Source of the DNA: Syntrophales bacterium
GTDB taxonomy: Bacteria; Desulfobacterota; Syntrophia; Syntrophales; UBA5619
DNA length: 23,767 nt
Direction: 5' to 3'
Assembly: GCA_028712015.1 (NCBI GenBank)
Contig: JAQTRB010000003.1
Coordinates: 1 to 23,767 of the forward strand
The position numbers and the translations under genes are program-made. The notes under the pieces were generated by a model. The model made no database searches, was not told the origin of the DNA, and worked only from the letters and a program-made list of their open reading frames with translations. How positions within the stretch are numbered: position 1 is the first letter of the stretch; each line of letters begins with the position of its first letter. This document shows, in pieces, positions 5,770-13,643 of the stretch.

Positions 5770-7539
5770 CTATTCCTCAGTTTCCACGATTTTGACATCG
5801 GCCAGCGCTTTGCTCAGACTGGACCCGATATTCTCCCGGTTGTTGATATACTGATTGACGGTATTCCCTTCCGTACCCGCCTCATAATCCTTGATGCTCA
5901 GCCGGATCTTTCGGCTTTTCGAATCCACGTTTTTGACGACGGCGGATACCGAATCGCCAAGAGCGAATAATTCGGATGAGGATTTAACCCGGCGCGAACT
6001 CAGTTCGGAGATATGGACAAGACCCTCGATGCCCGCTTCGATTTCAACGAAAATTCCAAAGTCGGTAATATTGGTGACTTTACCGGAAACGATCGATCCG
6101 GCAGGATAACGCGCGCTCAATTCCTCCCACGGATTCTTTTCGATCTGTTTCAATCCCAGAGAAAATTTTTCATGCTCAACATCAATGTTCAGGACCATCG
6201 CTTCTATTTCCTGTCCCTTCTTGAACATTTCAGAGGGATGTTTCACCCGTTGTTTCCAGGAAATGTCCGACATGTGGATGAGACCGTCGATTCCCTCTTC
6301 AACACCCACAAATATTCCGAAATTGGTGATGTTTCGGATAACCCCTTTGATGACGCTTCCCTCCGGATATTTTGTCTTCAGCGTCTCCCAGGGATTGGCG
6401 GTGGTTTGTTTCAGCCCCAGGGAGATGCGCTTTGTATCGGTATTGATGTCCAAAATCATAACTTGAACGCGCTGGCCGACCGACAATACTTTGGAGGGAT
6501 GTTTGATTTCGCGGGTCCAGAACATTTCGGAAACATGAATCAGTCCCTCCACCCCGGTTTCCAGTTCCACAAAAACACCGTAGTCGGTCAGATTCACGAC
6601 GCGACCTTCTACGATGGAATGGATGGGGTATTTATCTTTGATCGTTTCCCATGGGTTCAGCGCCAATTGCTTTAGGCCCAAAGCAACCCGCTCCTTTTCC
6701 CGGTCAAACGACAGTACCTTGACCCGGATCTTTTCCCCCTTGGAGAAATGGTCGGACGGTCTTGTAATTCTTCCCCAGGAGATATCCGTCACGTGAAGCA
6801 GCCCGTCGATTCCACCCAGATCGATGAAAAGACCGTAATCGGTGATATTCTTGATCACGCCCTCGACAATTTTCCCCTCTTCGATATGGAGCAGCGTCTC
6901 GCGTTTCTCGGCTTCCCTCTCCTTCTCGAGAATGGTTCTCCGCGAGAGGACGACATTGTTTCTCTTTCTATCATACTTCAGGACATTAAAAAGAAAGGAT
7001 TGACCGACATAACGGTCCAAGTCTCTGACCGGGCGGATATCCACCTGAGAACCGGGAAGGAAAGCCGGAATTCCGATATCCACGGAAAGCCCGCCCTTGA
7101 CCCTTTCAACCACCGTTCCCTTGACCGGCGTATTCTGCTCACAGGCCACTTTGACATCATCCCAAATCTTGATCTTGGCGGCTTTGTCCCGCGATAGAAC
7201 GAGGTTTCCATCCTGATCCCGTCGATCCACAAGAACCTCGATTTCATCGCCGACATTGATCGTAATGTTCCCCTGATCGTCGCGCAATTCCCTGGCAGGA
7301 ATGTATCCCTCCGTTTTCCAGCCGACGTCAACCATCACGGAGTCCGTATTGATCTGCACCACCCTGCCATTCAAAACGCCGCCCATCTGAACGGATTGCA
7401 GGCTCTGTTCGTACAATTCCTTGAAACCGATGTTTTCGTCTTTCTCCTGCGGAGAATTGCCGGAGGCCCCCGTCGCCTCTTCATCACCGATTATCGCGCC
7501 TGCATCCTGATTTGAGATTACGTTATCATCGTTACCCAT
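5770..7539 (-). CDS. rpsA: 30S ribosomal protein S1
   Basis: The 589-residue product has six S1 (OB-fold) RNA-binding repeats at about residues 52-118, 136-202, 223-291, 308-378, 395-465 and 482-552. The last four share near-identical signatures such as NITDYGLFIDLGGIDGLLHV, NPWE linkers and LGLKQ ends. E. coli S1 has the same domain number (557 residues). S1 helps the 30S subunit bind and unfold mRNA. The N-terminal 50 residues are acidic and low in complexity, as is common in delta-type S1. A GGGGGG ribosome site precedes the ATG at 7539. It lies between cmk and sppA. Confidence 0.97.
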   Translation of the reverse strand: MGNDDNVISNQDAGAIIGDEEATGASGNSPQEKDENIGFKELYEQSLQSVQMGGVLNGRVVQINTDSVMVDVGWKTEGYIPARELRDDQGNITINVGDEIEVLVDRRDQDGNLVLSRDKAAKIKIWDDVKVACEQNTPVKGTVVERVKGGLSVDIGIPAFLPGSQVDIRPVRDLDRYVGQSFLFNVLKYDRKRNNVVLSRRTILEKEREAEKRETLLHIEEGKIVEGVIKNITDYGLFIDLGGIDGLLHVTDISWGRITRPSDHFSKGEKIRVKVLSFDREKERVALGLKQLALNPWETIKDKYPIHSIVEGRVVNLTDYGVFVELETGVEGLIHVSEMFWTREIKHPSKVLSVGQRVQVMILDINTDTKRISLGLKQTTANPWETLKTKYPEGSVIKGVIRNITNFGIFVGVEEGIDGLIHMSDISWKQRVKHPSEMFKKGQEIEAMVLNIDVEHEKFSLGLKQIEKNPWEELSARYPAGSIVSGKVTNITDFGIFVEIEAGIEGLVHISELSSRRVKSSSELFALGDSVSAVVKNVDSKSRKIRLSIKDYEAGTEGNTVNQYINNRENIGSSLSKALADVKIVETEE

Positions 7540-7655
7540 TCAACCCACACCCCCCTGAAAGTTTTGTGATTTTACCGCATGGCATGACTCACTAACACAC
7601 TGATTTTTAAATATCAAGTGAATTCAAGTCAAAAACGATGATGTCCGGGCTCTTT

Positions 7656-8342
7656 TTACAAACACTTCCGGGATGGGAGAATGCGTTCAATCACGGAAAT
7701 CATGAAATCAATAACCTCCGCGACGGATTGATTCGAGGAATCGATCACGACGGCATCGGCCGGGACGACGAGAGGAGATATGAATCGTCCACGGTCCTGA
7801 CCGTCTCGAAGGATCAGATCGTTCTCGATATCTTTCCAGTTGATACGTGCATCCTTGCTGCTCATCTCCAGGTATCGTCTTTTGACCCTTTCTTCAACCG
7901 ATGCGTCGAGATAGAATTTGACATCGGCATCGGGAAATACAACGCTACCCATGTCACGCCCTTCGGCAACCACCCCTCCCTCGGCAGCCAGTTCCCGCTG
8001 CAACGGGAGGAGTTTTTGCCGAATCTCGGGCATGGCGGATATGGTTGATGCCATCAGGCCGATCTCCTCGGTGCGGATGATTTCCGTGACATCCCTTCCG
8101 CCCACAATGACCCTCGTGCGTCCCTTATCCTGTTTCAGCGCAATGTCCGGGAGGCATTTTGTGTCCGCTCTGTTTTCCGGATTGCCGTTCCATCCCTGCA
8201 ATTTCAAACGGTAGGCCTCGGCCCGATATAAGGCGCCCGTCTCCAGGCAGATGAAGGATAGTCTCGCTGCGAGGAGGCTGCAGATCGTGCTCTTCCCGGC
8301 CCCAGCCGGACCGTCGATGGTAATGATCGGACGTCGGTTCAA
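7656..8342 (-). CDS. cmk: Cytidylate kinase
   Basis: The 228-residue nucleoside monophosphate kinase carries the P-loop GPAGAGKST at residues 11-19, GGRDVTEIIRTEEIG, the VVAEGRDMGSVVFPDADVKF block and the arginine-rich RDGQDRGR lid segment. It phosphorylates CMP and dCMP with ATP in the cytosol. The frame is open further upstream (to 8453), but I chose TTG at 8342. AAAAGGGGG lies just before it, the protein then begins immediately before the PIITIDGPAG strand as in relatives, and the upstream part overlaps the VanZ-like gene. It is 17 bases after that gene and 116 before rpsA. Confidence 0.93.
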   Translation of the reverse strand: MNRRPIITIDGPAGAGKSTICSLLAARLSFICLETGALYRAEAYRLKLQGWNGNPENRADTKCLPDIALKQDKGRTRVIVGGRDVTEIIRTEEIGLMASTISAMPEIRQKLLPLQRELAAEGGVVAEGRDMGSVVFPDADVKFYLDASVEERVKRRYLEMSSKDARINWKDIENDLILRDGQDRGRFISPLVVPADAVVIDSSNQSVAEVIDFMISVIERILPSRKCL

Positions 8343-8359
8343 AAAAGCCCCCTTTTCAT

Positions 8360-8821
8360 TCAACGGGACATCCTCGGGAAAAGGTTGCGCAGCATCAGAT
8401 CGTAAGTCACCGCGCCTGTTCCGATTCCGATCGCATCCACTATCGCATCCCAAAGCGAGGCGTCCCGTTCAGGGACAAAAGACTGATGCCACTCATCGGT
8501 CAGGGCATAGATTGTCCCCACGGCGATTGTGATCCAAAAAGCCGACCGCCGGTCGCAATCGTGTTTTGTCGACGAAAACCATCGGTATAAAAGGCAGCCG
8601 AAAACAAAGTACTCGAAGAAATGAGCTATTTTATCAAAACCGCAAAAACCGGGGACTTCCTCCGGTAAGCTTGAAAGGGAGGAGAGAAAATAAATCAGTA
8701 CGGCATAGGCAATTGCAGGACCGGCATAGAAAAGGGCATCCCGAAAACGGCTCTGCACTGTATCCGTTTCTTCGGTCGGAATCATTCCCTTGCGGTTCGT
8801 CTCTTTGCTCAATCTTCCCAT
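8360..8821 (-). CDS. VanZ-like family membrane protein
   Basis: The small membrane protein has about four predicted helices. It shows the VanZ-like signatures DKIAHFFEYFVFGCLL (helix 2) and DEWHQSFVPERDASLWD, followed by DAIGIGTGA in the last helix. VanZ confers low-level teicoplanin resistance in enterococci. For most chromosomal relatives the function is unknown. The start is uncertain: ATG 8821 (153 residues) is given, with in-frame alternatives at 8872 (170 residues) and 8785. None has a well-placed ribosome site. It is the apparent first gene of the cmk-rpsA-sppA operon and diverges from the M48 protease region. Confidence 0.8.
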   Translation of the reverse strand: MGRLSKETNRKGMIPTEETDTVQSRFRDALFYAGPAIAYAVLIYFLSSLSSLPEEVPGFCGFDKIAHFFEYFVFGCLLYRWFSSTKHDCDRRSAFWITIAVGTIYALTDEWHQSFVPERDASLWDAIVDAIGIGTGAVTYDLMLRNLFPRMSR

Positions 8822-8884
8822 CCTGCTTTGAATATGTATATCACACACAACGATGCCGAACAAGCGAACCATGCTGGAGGAACA

Positions 8885-9049
8885 ATGGATCCTATTGATC
8901 GCAAAATAGCTTTGGAAAATATTGGGTTACACAATTCGGACAGGAATCTATTGATTGCATCATGCAAACAAGATAGAATTACTCGCGTCGGAAAGCAGAT
9001 CTCGTCTCGACCAGGATTTGGTGAGGGAACGGCAGGTCGTTGCGGATAA
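8885..9049 (+). CDS. Possible 54-residue leader ORF coupled to the M48 protease gene
   Basis: The ATG at 8885 has a strong GGAGG (8876-8880). The frame ends in TAA at 9047-9049, one base before the protease ATG at 9051, so ribosomes ending here could restart on the protease, whose own ribosome site is poor. The peptide (starting MDPIDRKIALENIG) is not recognised. It has no signal peptide or membrane helix, and its last third looks non-globular. It may be only a translational leader, or a chance frame in a 5' untranslated region. Confidence 0.45.
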   Translation: MDPIDRKIALENIGLHNSDRNLLIASCKQDRITRVGKQISSRPGFGEGTAGRCG

Positions 9050-9050
9050 A

Positions 9051-10439
9051 ATGGGAATTTCAACGAAGCCTTTATATCCATCGATTTTTTTAGCATTTTT
9101 TTTCTTGGGCGTTTTTTTGCCTGGGACGGTCTGGTCGTCGTTCACCATCGAGGATGAAAAAAAACTGGGAAAAGAGTTTTACGAGAAACTACAGAAGAAT
9201 AATCTTCTTCTGCAGAATGAAAGCGCCAACCACTATCTATCCCTCCTGGGCAAACGAATTCTCGCCCATGGTGAGGGAGTGCTTTTTGATTTCCGGTTTT
9301 CCGTCATTCGGAGTTCCGCGATCAATGCATTTGCGACACCGGGCGGATATGTCTACGTGAATCAAGGCCTGATCAATCTCGTCGAAACGGAATCGGAGCT
9401 GGCCGGAGTGCTTGCCCATGAAATTGCGCATGTAAACGGCAGGCACATCGCGGAAAACATCGCAAGATCTAAAAAAATCAGCATCACCACGCTGGCCGCC
9501 ATTCTGGCCGGCGCTTTTTTAGGAGGCGGCGGTGAGGCCACCGCGGCGGTGGCCAGTTTTTCATTGGCGACCGCAACATCCCTTTCTCTGAAATACAGCA
9601 GGGAACAGGAGGAAGCCGCGGATCGGACGGGCTTCTCTTACCTAATCGCCTCCGGATACGACGGCAAATCCATGCTTGATTTTCTGAAGATCATGAGGCG
9701 CTACGAATATTACTCCAATAGCGTTCCTTCCTATTTTCTTACCCACCCGGGAACGGAGGAGAGAAGTCATTATATCGACGCACTGCTTCAGACTGCAAAT
9801 TACCGGGAAGGAGCGAGGCAGATCAACGGGAATCTGAGGCGGATACAGATCCTGCTGCTCCTCGATACGAAATCTCCGGATATCAATCTTCCCTATTTTC
9901 AGAAGGAATGGAAAGGACGTCCGGACGATCCGGATACCCTCTATGGCCTGGCCGTTACCGAGGACAAGCTCGGCATGACCCGTGAGGCCATCGAACATTT
10001 TCGACGGGCGCTTCAGCTTTCTCCGAACGATCAGGATATTTTGCGCGACATGGGAACGGCGCTGTTCAAACTCGGACATTTCGACGAAGCCGCCCGCCAT
10101 CTTCGATCCGCTGTCATTCTCCGCAAGGATGACGCGGATGCAAACGTTTACCTCGGGAAAACCCTCGTTGCCCTGGGAGATCTGAACGGCGCCCTTGCTT
10201 TGTATCAACAAATGGAGGTCATCCGACCGAATGATCCCGAGATCCACTACAACCTGGCCATCGTTTATGGAAAAACAGGGCAAACGGGATATTCACACTA
10301 CTATTTTGCGCTTTATTTCAAGAATAAAGGGAAAACAGACAGCGCCCTCTTTCATCTCAAGGCCGCAGAAAGGAAGTTCCCGCCGGACCACCCGAAATTG
10401 ATCGAAATCAAAAAGGAAATCGATTCTCTCCGGCTGTGA
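9051..10439 (+). CDS. Periplasmic M48 metalloprotease with C-terminal TPR repeats (BepA/YfgC-like)
   Basis: The 462-residue product starts with a signal peptide (hydrophobic core LAFFFLGVFL, likely cut near GTVWS-SFT). The M48 domain has the zinc motif HEIAH at 123-127 and the third ligand Glu187 in the SREQEEAAD segment. FATPGGYVYVNQGLI and THPGTEERSHYI are also typical. From about residue 290 onward there are several TPR helices (for example GMTREAIEHFRRALQLSPND). In E. coli BepA, proteins of this design assist and quality-control outer-membrane beta-barrel assembly. The frame is open back to 8955, but that start would put about 40 polar residues before the signal peptide, so ATG 9051 is preferred. 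Glycine-rich GAFLGGGGEA between ligands suggests a flexible loop. Confidence 0.92.
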   Translation: MGISTKPLYPSIFLAFFFLGVFLPGTVWSSFTIEDEKKLGKEFYEKLQKNNLLLQNESANHYLSLLGKRILAHGEGVLFDFRFSVIRSSAINAFATPGGYVYVNQGLINLVETESELAGVLAHEIAHVNGRHIAENIARSKKISITTLAAILAGAFLGGGGEATAAVASFSLATATSLSLKYSREQEEAADRTGFSYLIASGYDGKSMLDFLKIMRRYEYYSNSVPSYFLTHPGTEERSHYIDALLQTANYREGARQINGNLRRIQILLLLDTKSPDINLPYFQKEWKGRPDDPDTLYGLAVTEDKLGMTREAIEHFRRALQLSPNDQDILRDMGTALFKLGHFDEAARHLRSAVILRKDDADANVYLGKTLVALGDLNGALALYQQMEVIRPNDPEIHYNLAIVYGKTGQTGYSHYYFALYFKNKGKTDSALFHLKAAERKFPPDHPKLIEIKKEIDSLRL

Positions 10440-10528
10440 TGGTGAGGGATACCGAAGAATTCAATCTTGATGACGCTTCCTGGGCCATCGAGTTGGATTG
10501 TCTTCGCTATCGTGGAGGTTGCGAATGA
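10439..10528 (+). CDS. Possible 29-residue ORF bridging the protease and methyltransferase genes
   Basis: The ATG overlaps the protease stop (TGATG at 10437-10441), and its TGA overlaps the methyltransferase ATG (ATGA at 10525-10528). The gap between the two genes is therefore fully read by one coupled frame. The peptide is short and acidic (MVRDTEEFNLDDASWAIELD, then nine more residues including a CLRYRGGC segment). It resembles nothing I know and lacks a good ribosome site of its own. It may serve only to carry ribosomes onward. Confidence 0.35.
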   Translation: MVRDTEEFNLDDASWAIELDCLRYRGGCE

Positions 10529-11193
10529 ATGTCGAACAATTGAAGAAAATCAAATTCAAGGGATTCATGGCTGAGGATGAGAAAACACGGCTGTATGAAT
10601 TGGCCAGGGAGGTCGGCCGACTCGGACCCTGCCTGGAGATCGGCGGATATTGCGGCGGCTCCGCCGCTTATCTCGGTCTCGGCTGTCAGGAGGTCGGCAC
10701 CTTGCTTTTTTCTATCGACCACCACGAGGGATCGGAGGAGCAGCAGCCAGGCCAGGAATATTACGATCCGGATCTTCTGAACCCTTTCACGCGGCGGATC
10801 GACACATTTCCAACTTTCCGGAATATCGTTCAGGCGGCTGGACTCGCAGATACGGTCATTCCGATTGTCGCCCGCTCTGCGCAGGTTGCCCGCTTCTGGA
10901 GAACGCCGCTCAGCCTAATCCTTATCGACGGCGGCCACAGCTTTGAGGCCGCCTTCACCGATTACAGCGCCTGGGTTTCCAATCTTCTCCCCGGTGGCTA
11001 TCTTGTCATCCACGATATCTTTAAAGATTCCTCCCGGGGGGGACAAGCGCCGCGCTGCGTCTATGAAATGGCGCTTGCCTCCGGTCTTTTCGACGAGCTG
11101 CCGATGATCCGCACGCTGGGCGTTCTGCGAAGGGTAGAAATCGGACGGATCAGCCGGCGGGCAGAGCAAACGTGGGAATCGGTCCGCGTCTGA
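10525..11193 (+). CDS. Class I SAM-dependent methyltransferase (Methyltransf_24-like)
   Basis: The 222-residue product has a Rossmann-like motif I (LEIGGYCGGSA, about residues 37-47), an acidic motif II in LFSIDHHEGS, LILIDGGHSFEAAFTDYSAW (motif IV with a metal-like DGGH) and GGYLVIHDIF. It resembles a family of O-/N-methyltransferases distantly related to CmcI/TylF, often found beside sugar or glycolipid genes. The substrate is unknown. The start at ATG 10525 is set by GGAGG at 10514-10518, and an upstream in-frame start at 10498 lacks one. It follows the protease and converges on the radical SAM gene, whose operon it may serve. Confidence 0.85.
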   Translation: MNVEQLKKIKFKGFMAEDEKTRLYELAREVGRLGPCLEIGGYCGGSAAYLGLGCQEVGTLLFSIDHHEGSEEQQPGQEYYDPDLLNPFTRRIDTFPTFRNIVQAAGLADTVIPIVARSAQVARFWRTPLSLILIDGGHSFEAAFTDYSAWVSNLLPGGYLVIHDIFKDSSRGGQAPRCVYEMALASGLFDELPMIRTLGVLRRVEIGRISRRAEQTWESVRV

Positions 11194-11277
11194 GACATCG
11201 AGTCGTCCTCTCTTTGCACTCACACCATCCCACTGCCGAGATGAACAAGCTGCATGCGTGAGATTACCATGGATTTC

Positions 11278-12909
11278 TCAAAACCTCGTCCGGGTTGACT
11301 CGCGGATCGTTGGAAGATGTTCGACCTGCTGGTTGTGCGTCCAGAACCAGCGCCTCTCGTCATTGACTGTCCGGAGACGGATGTATCCTTTTGCCACAAA
11401 CATAGCAATCGTCCGGCGAATCAACCCGATATCTTCCCCGGTAATTCCCGCGATTCGCCGGCAGAGCTCTTCCTGAAGATGCTCCACCGTCGAACCCGCC
11501 GCTTCGGATATCGCGCCTATCTCTTCGATCAAGTCTTCCGAAAGGAGCCGGTAGACCAGTTTCATCCTGAAATGGCCTTCGACCTGCATGTCTATCCCCG
11601 GCGGATTGGTCCCCTCATGGTATCCATGCACCATCTCCTCCCAGGCGCCGGCGATTTTGGCTTCGAAATCGCCCACGAAACGGTTCATCTCCTCCGGAGA
11701 AAGGGCTGAGGTCCGTACAATGGCACTGTTCGCATCATAGCGTGTCCAGTCGTCGGTCAGGATCTCCAGGTCGTACTTCATCACCTCTTCGCGCACCGAC
11801 GTTCCTGGAAAGGGCGACAGAAAATGGTATCCGTAGAGCGAACCGAGACCGGCGGCGAACTTTTCCGTTTCCCGGAGTGTATCCTGTGTCTCTCCGGGCA
11901 GGCCCACGATGAACGACGTATGGGCGATGATCCCCGCCTCCCGGCAGAGACTGACCGCATGCCGGACCTGTTCGAGCGTAATCCCCTTTCGGATTCGTTT
12001 GAGCATTTCAGGATTGCCGGTCTCGACTCCGAAACTGACGCTGTCGCAACCGGCCTCCCTCATCAGCCGGAGAGTTTCGAAATCGACGGTGTTCACCCGG
12101 GCAAAGGCGCTCCAGCCAAAGTGTAGGTGACGGCGGAGAATCTCGTTGCAAACCTCCGTCACCTGACCGCGGCTGGAAACGAACAGATCGTCCGCCACAT
12201 TGATCCTGTCGATTCCATAGGCAAGAATTTCCTCGATCTCGTCCACCACACGTTCCGGATTTCTCAGGCGAACACGGCTGCCGACCATGCGCCGCCCAAG
12301 ACAGAAGATACAGGAGTAGGGACAGCCTCGGGAGGTGATGATGCTGATCGGATAACCGAGGGCCTTGTATCGCGAAAGCGGCAGGAGATGGCGGGCCGGA
12401 AGCGGCAAGCCGTCGAGGTTTTCAAGAAAAGGACGCTGCCCGGTGGATACGATCCGGTCATTGAGACGAAAAAAGAGGCCTGGAATATGATCCCAACCCG
12501 AAGGATGGCAATCTTCGGCCATCAGTTCGGCGATTGTCCCCTCCCCTTCCCCGGCAACGATCAGATCGATTCCGGGATAGTCGTGCAGCGTTCGCTCGGC
12601 GTCAAAGGAGACGTGAGGCCCCCCCATCATCGTGATCAGCGACGGGCGATACCGCTTCGCCTCGCAGACGATCTGCGCCGCGCCGGGAAAATTGAGTGTT
12701 ACCGAGGTGGCTCCAAGAACATCCGGCCTGAATTCATCCATCTGCGCGTGGAGTTTTTCCGGGGTATAGCGGGAGACAATGTAATCAAAAATCCTCACAT
12801 CGGCGCCGGCGTCTTCGAAGGCGGCGGCGACATAGGTGACGCCGAGCGGAGGCGCAGGGGCTTCCTCCAATGGATAGGGCGGCGCGATCACGGCGACTCT
12901 CATCGGCAC
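11278..12909 (-). CDS. B12-binding-domain radical SAM enzyme (BchE-like)
   Basis: The 543-residue product contains three parts. The first is an N-terminal cobalamin-binding-type domain (about 3-140, with GATSVTLNFPGA and GGPHVSFDAE; the DxHxxG His is absent, as in many family members). The second is a radical SAM barrel with the cluster motif SRGCPYSCIFC (Cys196, 200, 203) and GVETGNPEMLKRIRKG. The third is a C-terminal helical, winged-helix-like extension from about 410. Such enzymes perform radical methylation, ring formation or other C-C chemistry on lipids, tetrapyrroles or natural products. The start is GTG 12909, with ATG 12903 two codons later; GGGGGG upstream fits the GTG better. It is the last gene of the five-gene operon, 6 bases after the acyltransferase gene. 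Confidence 0.9.
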   Translation of the reverse strand: MPMRVAVIAPPYPLEEAPAPPLGVTYVAAAFEDAGADVRIFDYIVSRYTPEKLHAQMDEFRPDVLGATSVTLNFPGAAQIVCEAKRYRPSLITMMGGPHVSFDAERTLHDYPGIDLIVAGEGEGTIAELMAEDCHPSGWDHIPGLFFRLNDRIVSTGQRPFLENLDGLPLPARHLLPLSRYKALGYPISIITSRGCPYSCIFCLGRRMVGSRVRLRNPERVVDEIEEILAYGIDRINVADDLFVSSRGQVTEVCNEILRRHLHFGWSAFARVNTVDFETLRLMREAGCDSVSFGVETGNPEMLKRIRKGITLEQVRHAVSLCREAGIIAHTSFIVGLPGETQDTLRETEKFAAGLGSLYGYHFLSPFPGTSVREEVMKYDLEILTDDWTRYDANSAIVRTSALSPEEMNRFVGDFEAKIAGAWEEMVHGYHEGTNPPGIDMQVEGHFRMKLVYRLLSEDLIEEIGAISEAAGSTVEHLQEELCRRIAGITGEDIGLIRRTIAMFVAKGYIRLRTVNDERRWFWTHNQQVEHLPTIRESTRTRF

Positions 12910-12915
12910 GGCGAA

Positions 12916-13638
12916 TCAGCCCCCCTTTCGCGGGAGAATCAACGAACGAACCCAGCCCGGCCAAGTGTTATTTTTCATGAAGTGACGATCGATTTCCGCG
13001 AACTGCGCGGCGAGCGCTCCAGGATCCCTCAACCAATCGGCGCGCGTCCTCAGAGGACGGTCGCTTTCGAGGTATTTGACGACGGTTGCGGGATTGCCCG
13101 CCGCCACCGCATTGGCGGGAATTTCCCGGACCACCACGGAACCGGCGCCGATGATGCTGTTCTCTCCGATTCGGACTCCCTTGCAAACGATCGCGCCGTC
13201 CCCGATCCAAACGTTGTTGTCGATCCGGACGGGGGCTGTCTGTCCGATCGGCAGACTTCGGTCATAGACGCCGTGCCAATCGGCATCGGTCACAAAAACC
13301 CCATGGGCCATCATACAGCCCTGGCCGATCGCGATTTCGGTCGCTGCGCTGATCCTTACACCGGGGCAGATCAGACAGCAGTCGCCGATCCCGATCTTCC
13401 CCTTTCCATCCCATGCGGACCAGACCGTAAGACGGACCTTCCTATCCGACGTGGCAATCACGGTGGCATATTCGCCAAGTGAAACGGGCCCGCCGAATAT
13501 CTCCACATGCCAAGGTTTCATAAAAGTGCACCCTCGGCCAAGATATTCAAACTGGGGACGGAGAAAATGGTTCGCATACCAACGTTGAAAATTCTGGTCG
13601 AGCCGCTTGAGCATGTATGGGCGATGGTCTCTTCGCAT
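12916..13638 (-). CDS. Left-handed beta-helix (hexapeptide-repeat) acyltransferase
   Basis: The 240-residue product has repeated [LIV]-G-x4 turns over about residues 40-185 (IGIGDCCLICPGVRI, IGQGCMMAHGVFV, DNNVWIGDGAIVCKGVRIGE, NSIIGAGSVVV). It ends in the AAGNPATVVKYL cap typical of sugar O-acetyltransferases of the NodL/WbbJ type. His in MMAHGVFVTDADWHG may be catalytic. It probably acetylates, or otherwise acylates, a sugar or lipid headgroup with acyl-CoA. The start at ATG 13638 is preceded by AAGG 9 bases upstream. An in-frame TTG at 13647 is the alternative and would overlap the previous stop. Confidence 0.88.
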   Translation of the reverse strand: MRRDHRPYMLKRLDQNFQRWYANHFLRPQFEYLGRGCTFMKPWHVEIFGGPVSLGEYATVIATSDRKVRLTVWSAWDGKGKIGIGDCCLICPGVRISAATEIAIGQGCMMAHGVFVTDADWHGVYDRSLPIGQTAPVRIDNNVWIGDGAIVCKGVRIGENSIIGAGSVVVREIPANAVAAGNPATVVKYLESDRPLRTRADWLRDPGALAAQFAEIDRHFMKNNTWPGWVRSLILPRKGG

Positions 13639-13643
13639 TGCAA

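Noticed and set aside
8955..9050. Upstream start for the M48 protease
   Set aside because: It would place a long polar stretch in front of an evident signal peptide. The small coupled frame in another register explains the openness better.
12127..13482. Plus-strand 451-codon open frame
   Set aside because: It lies antisense to the radical SAM and acyltransferase genes, both with strong motifs. The translated product is Arg/Asp/His-rich and unlike any family.
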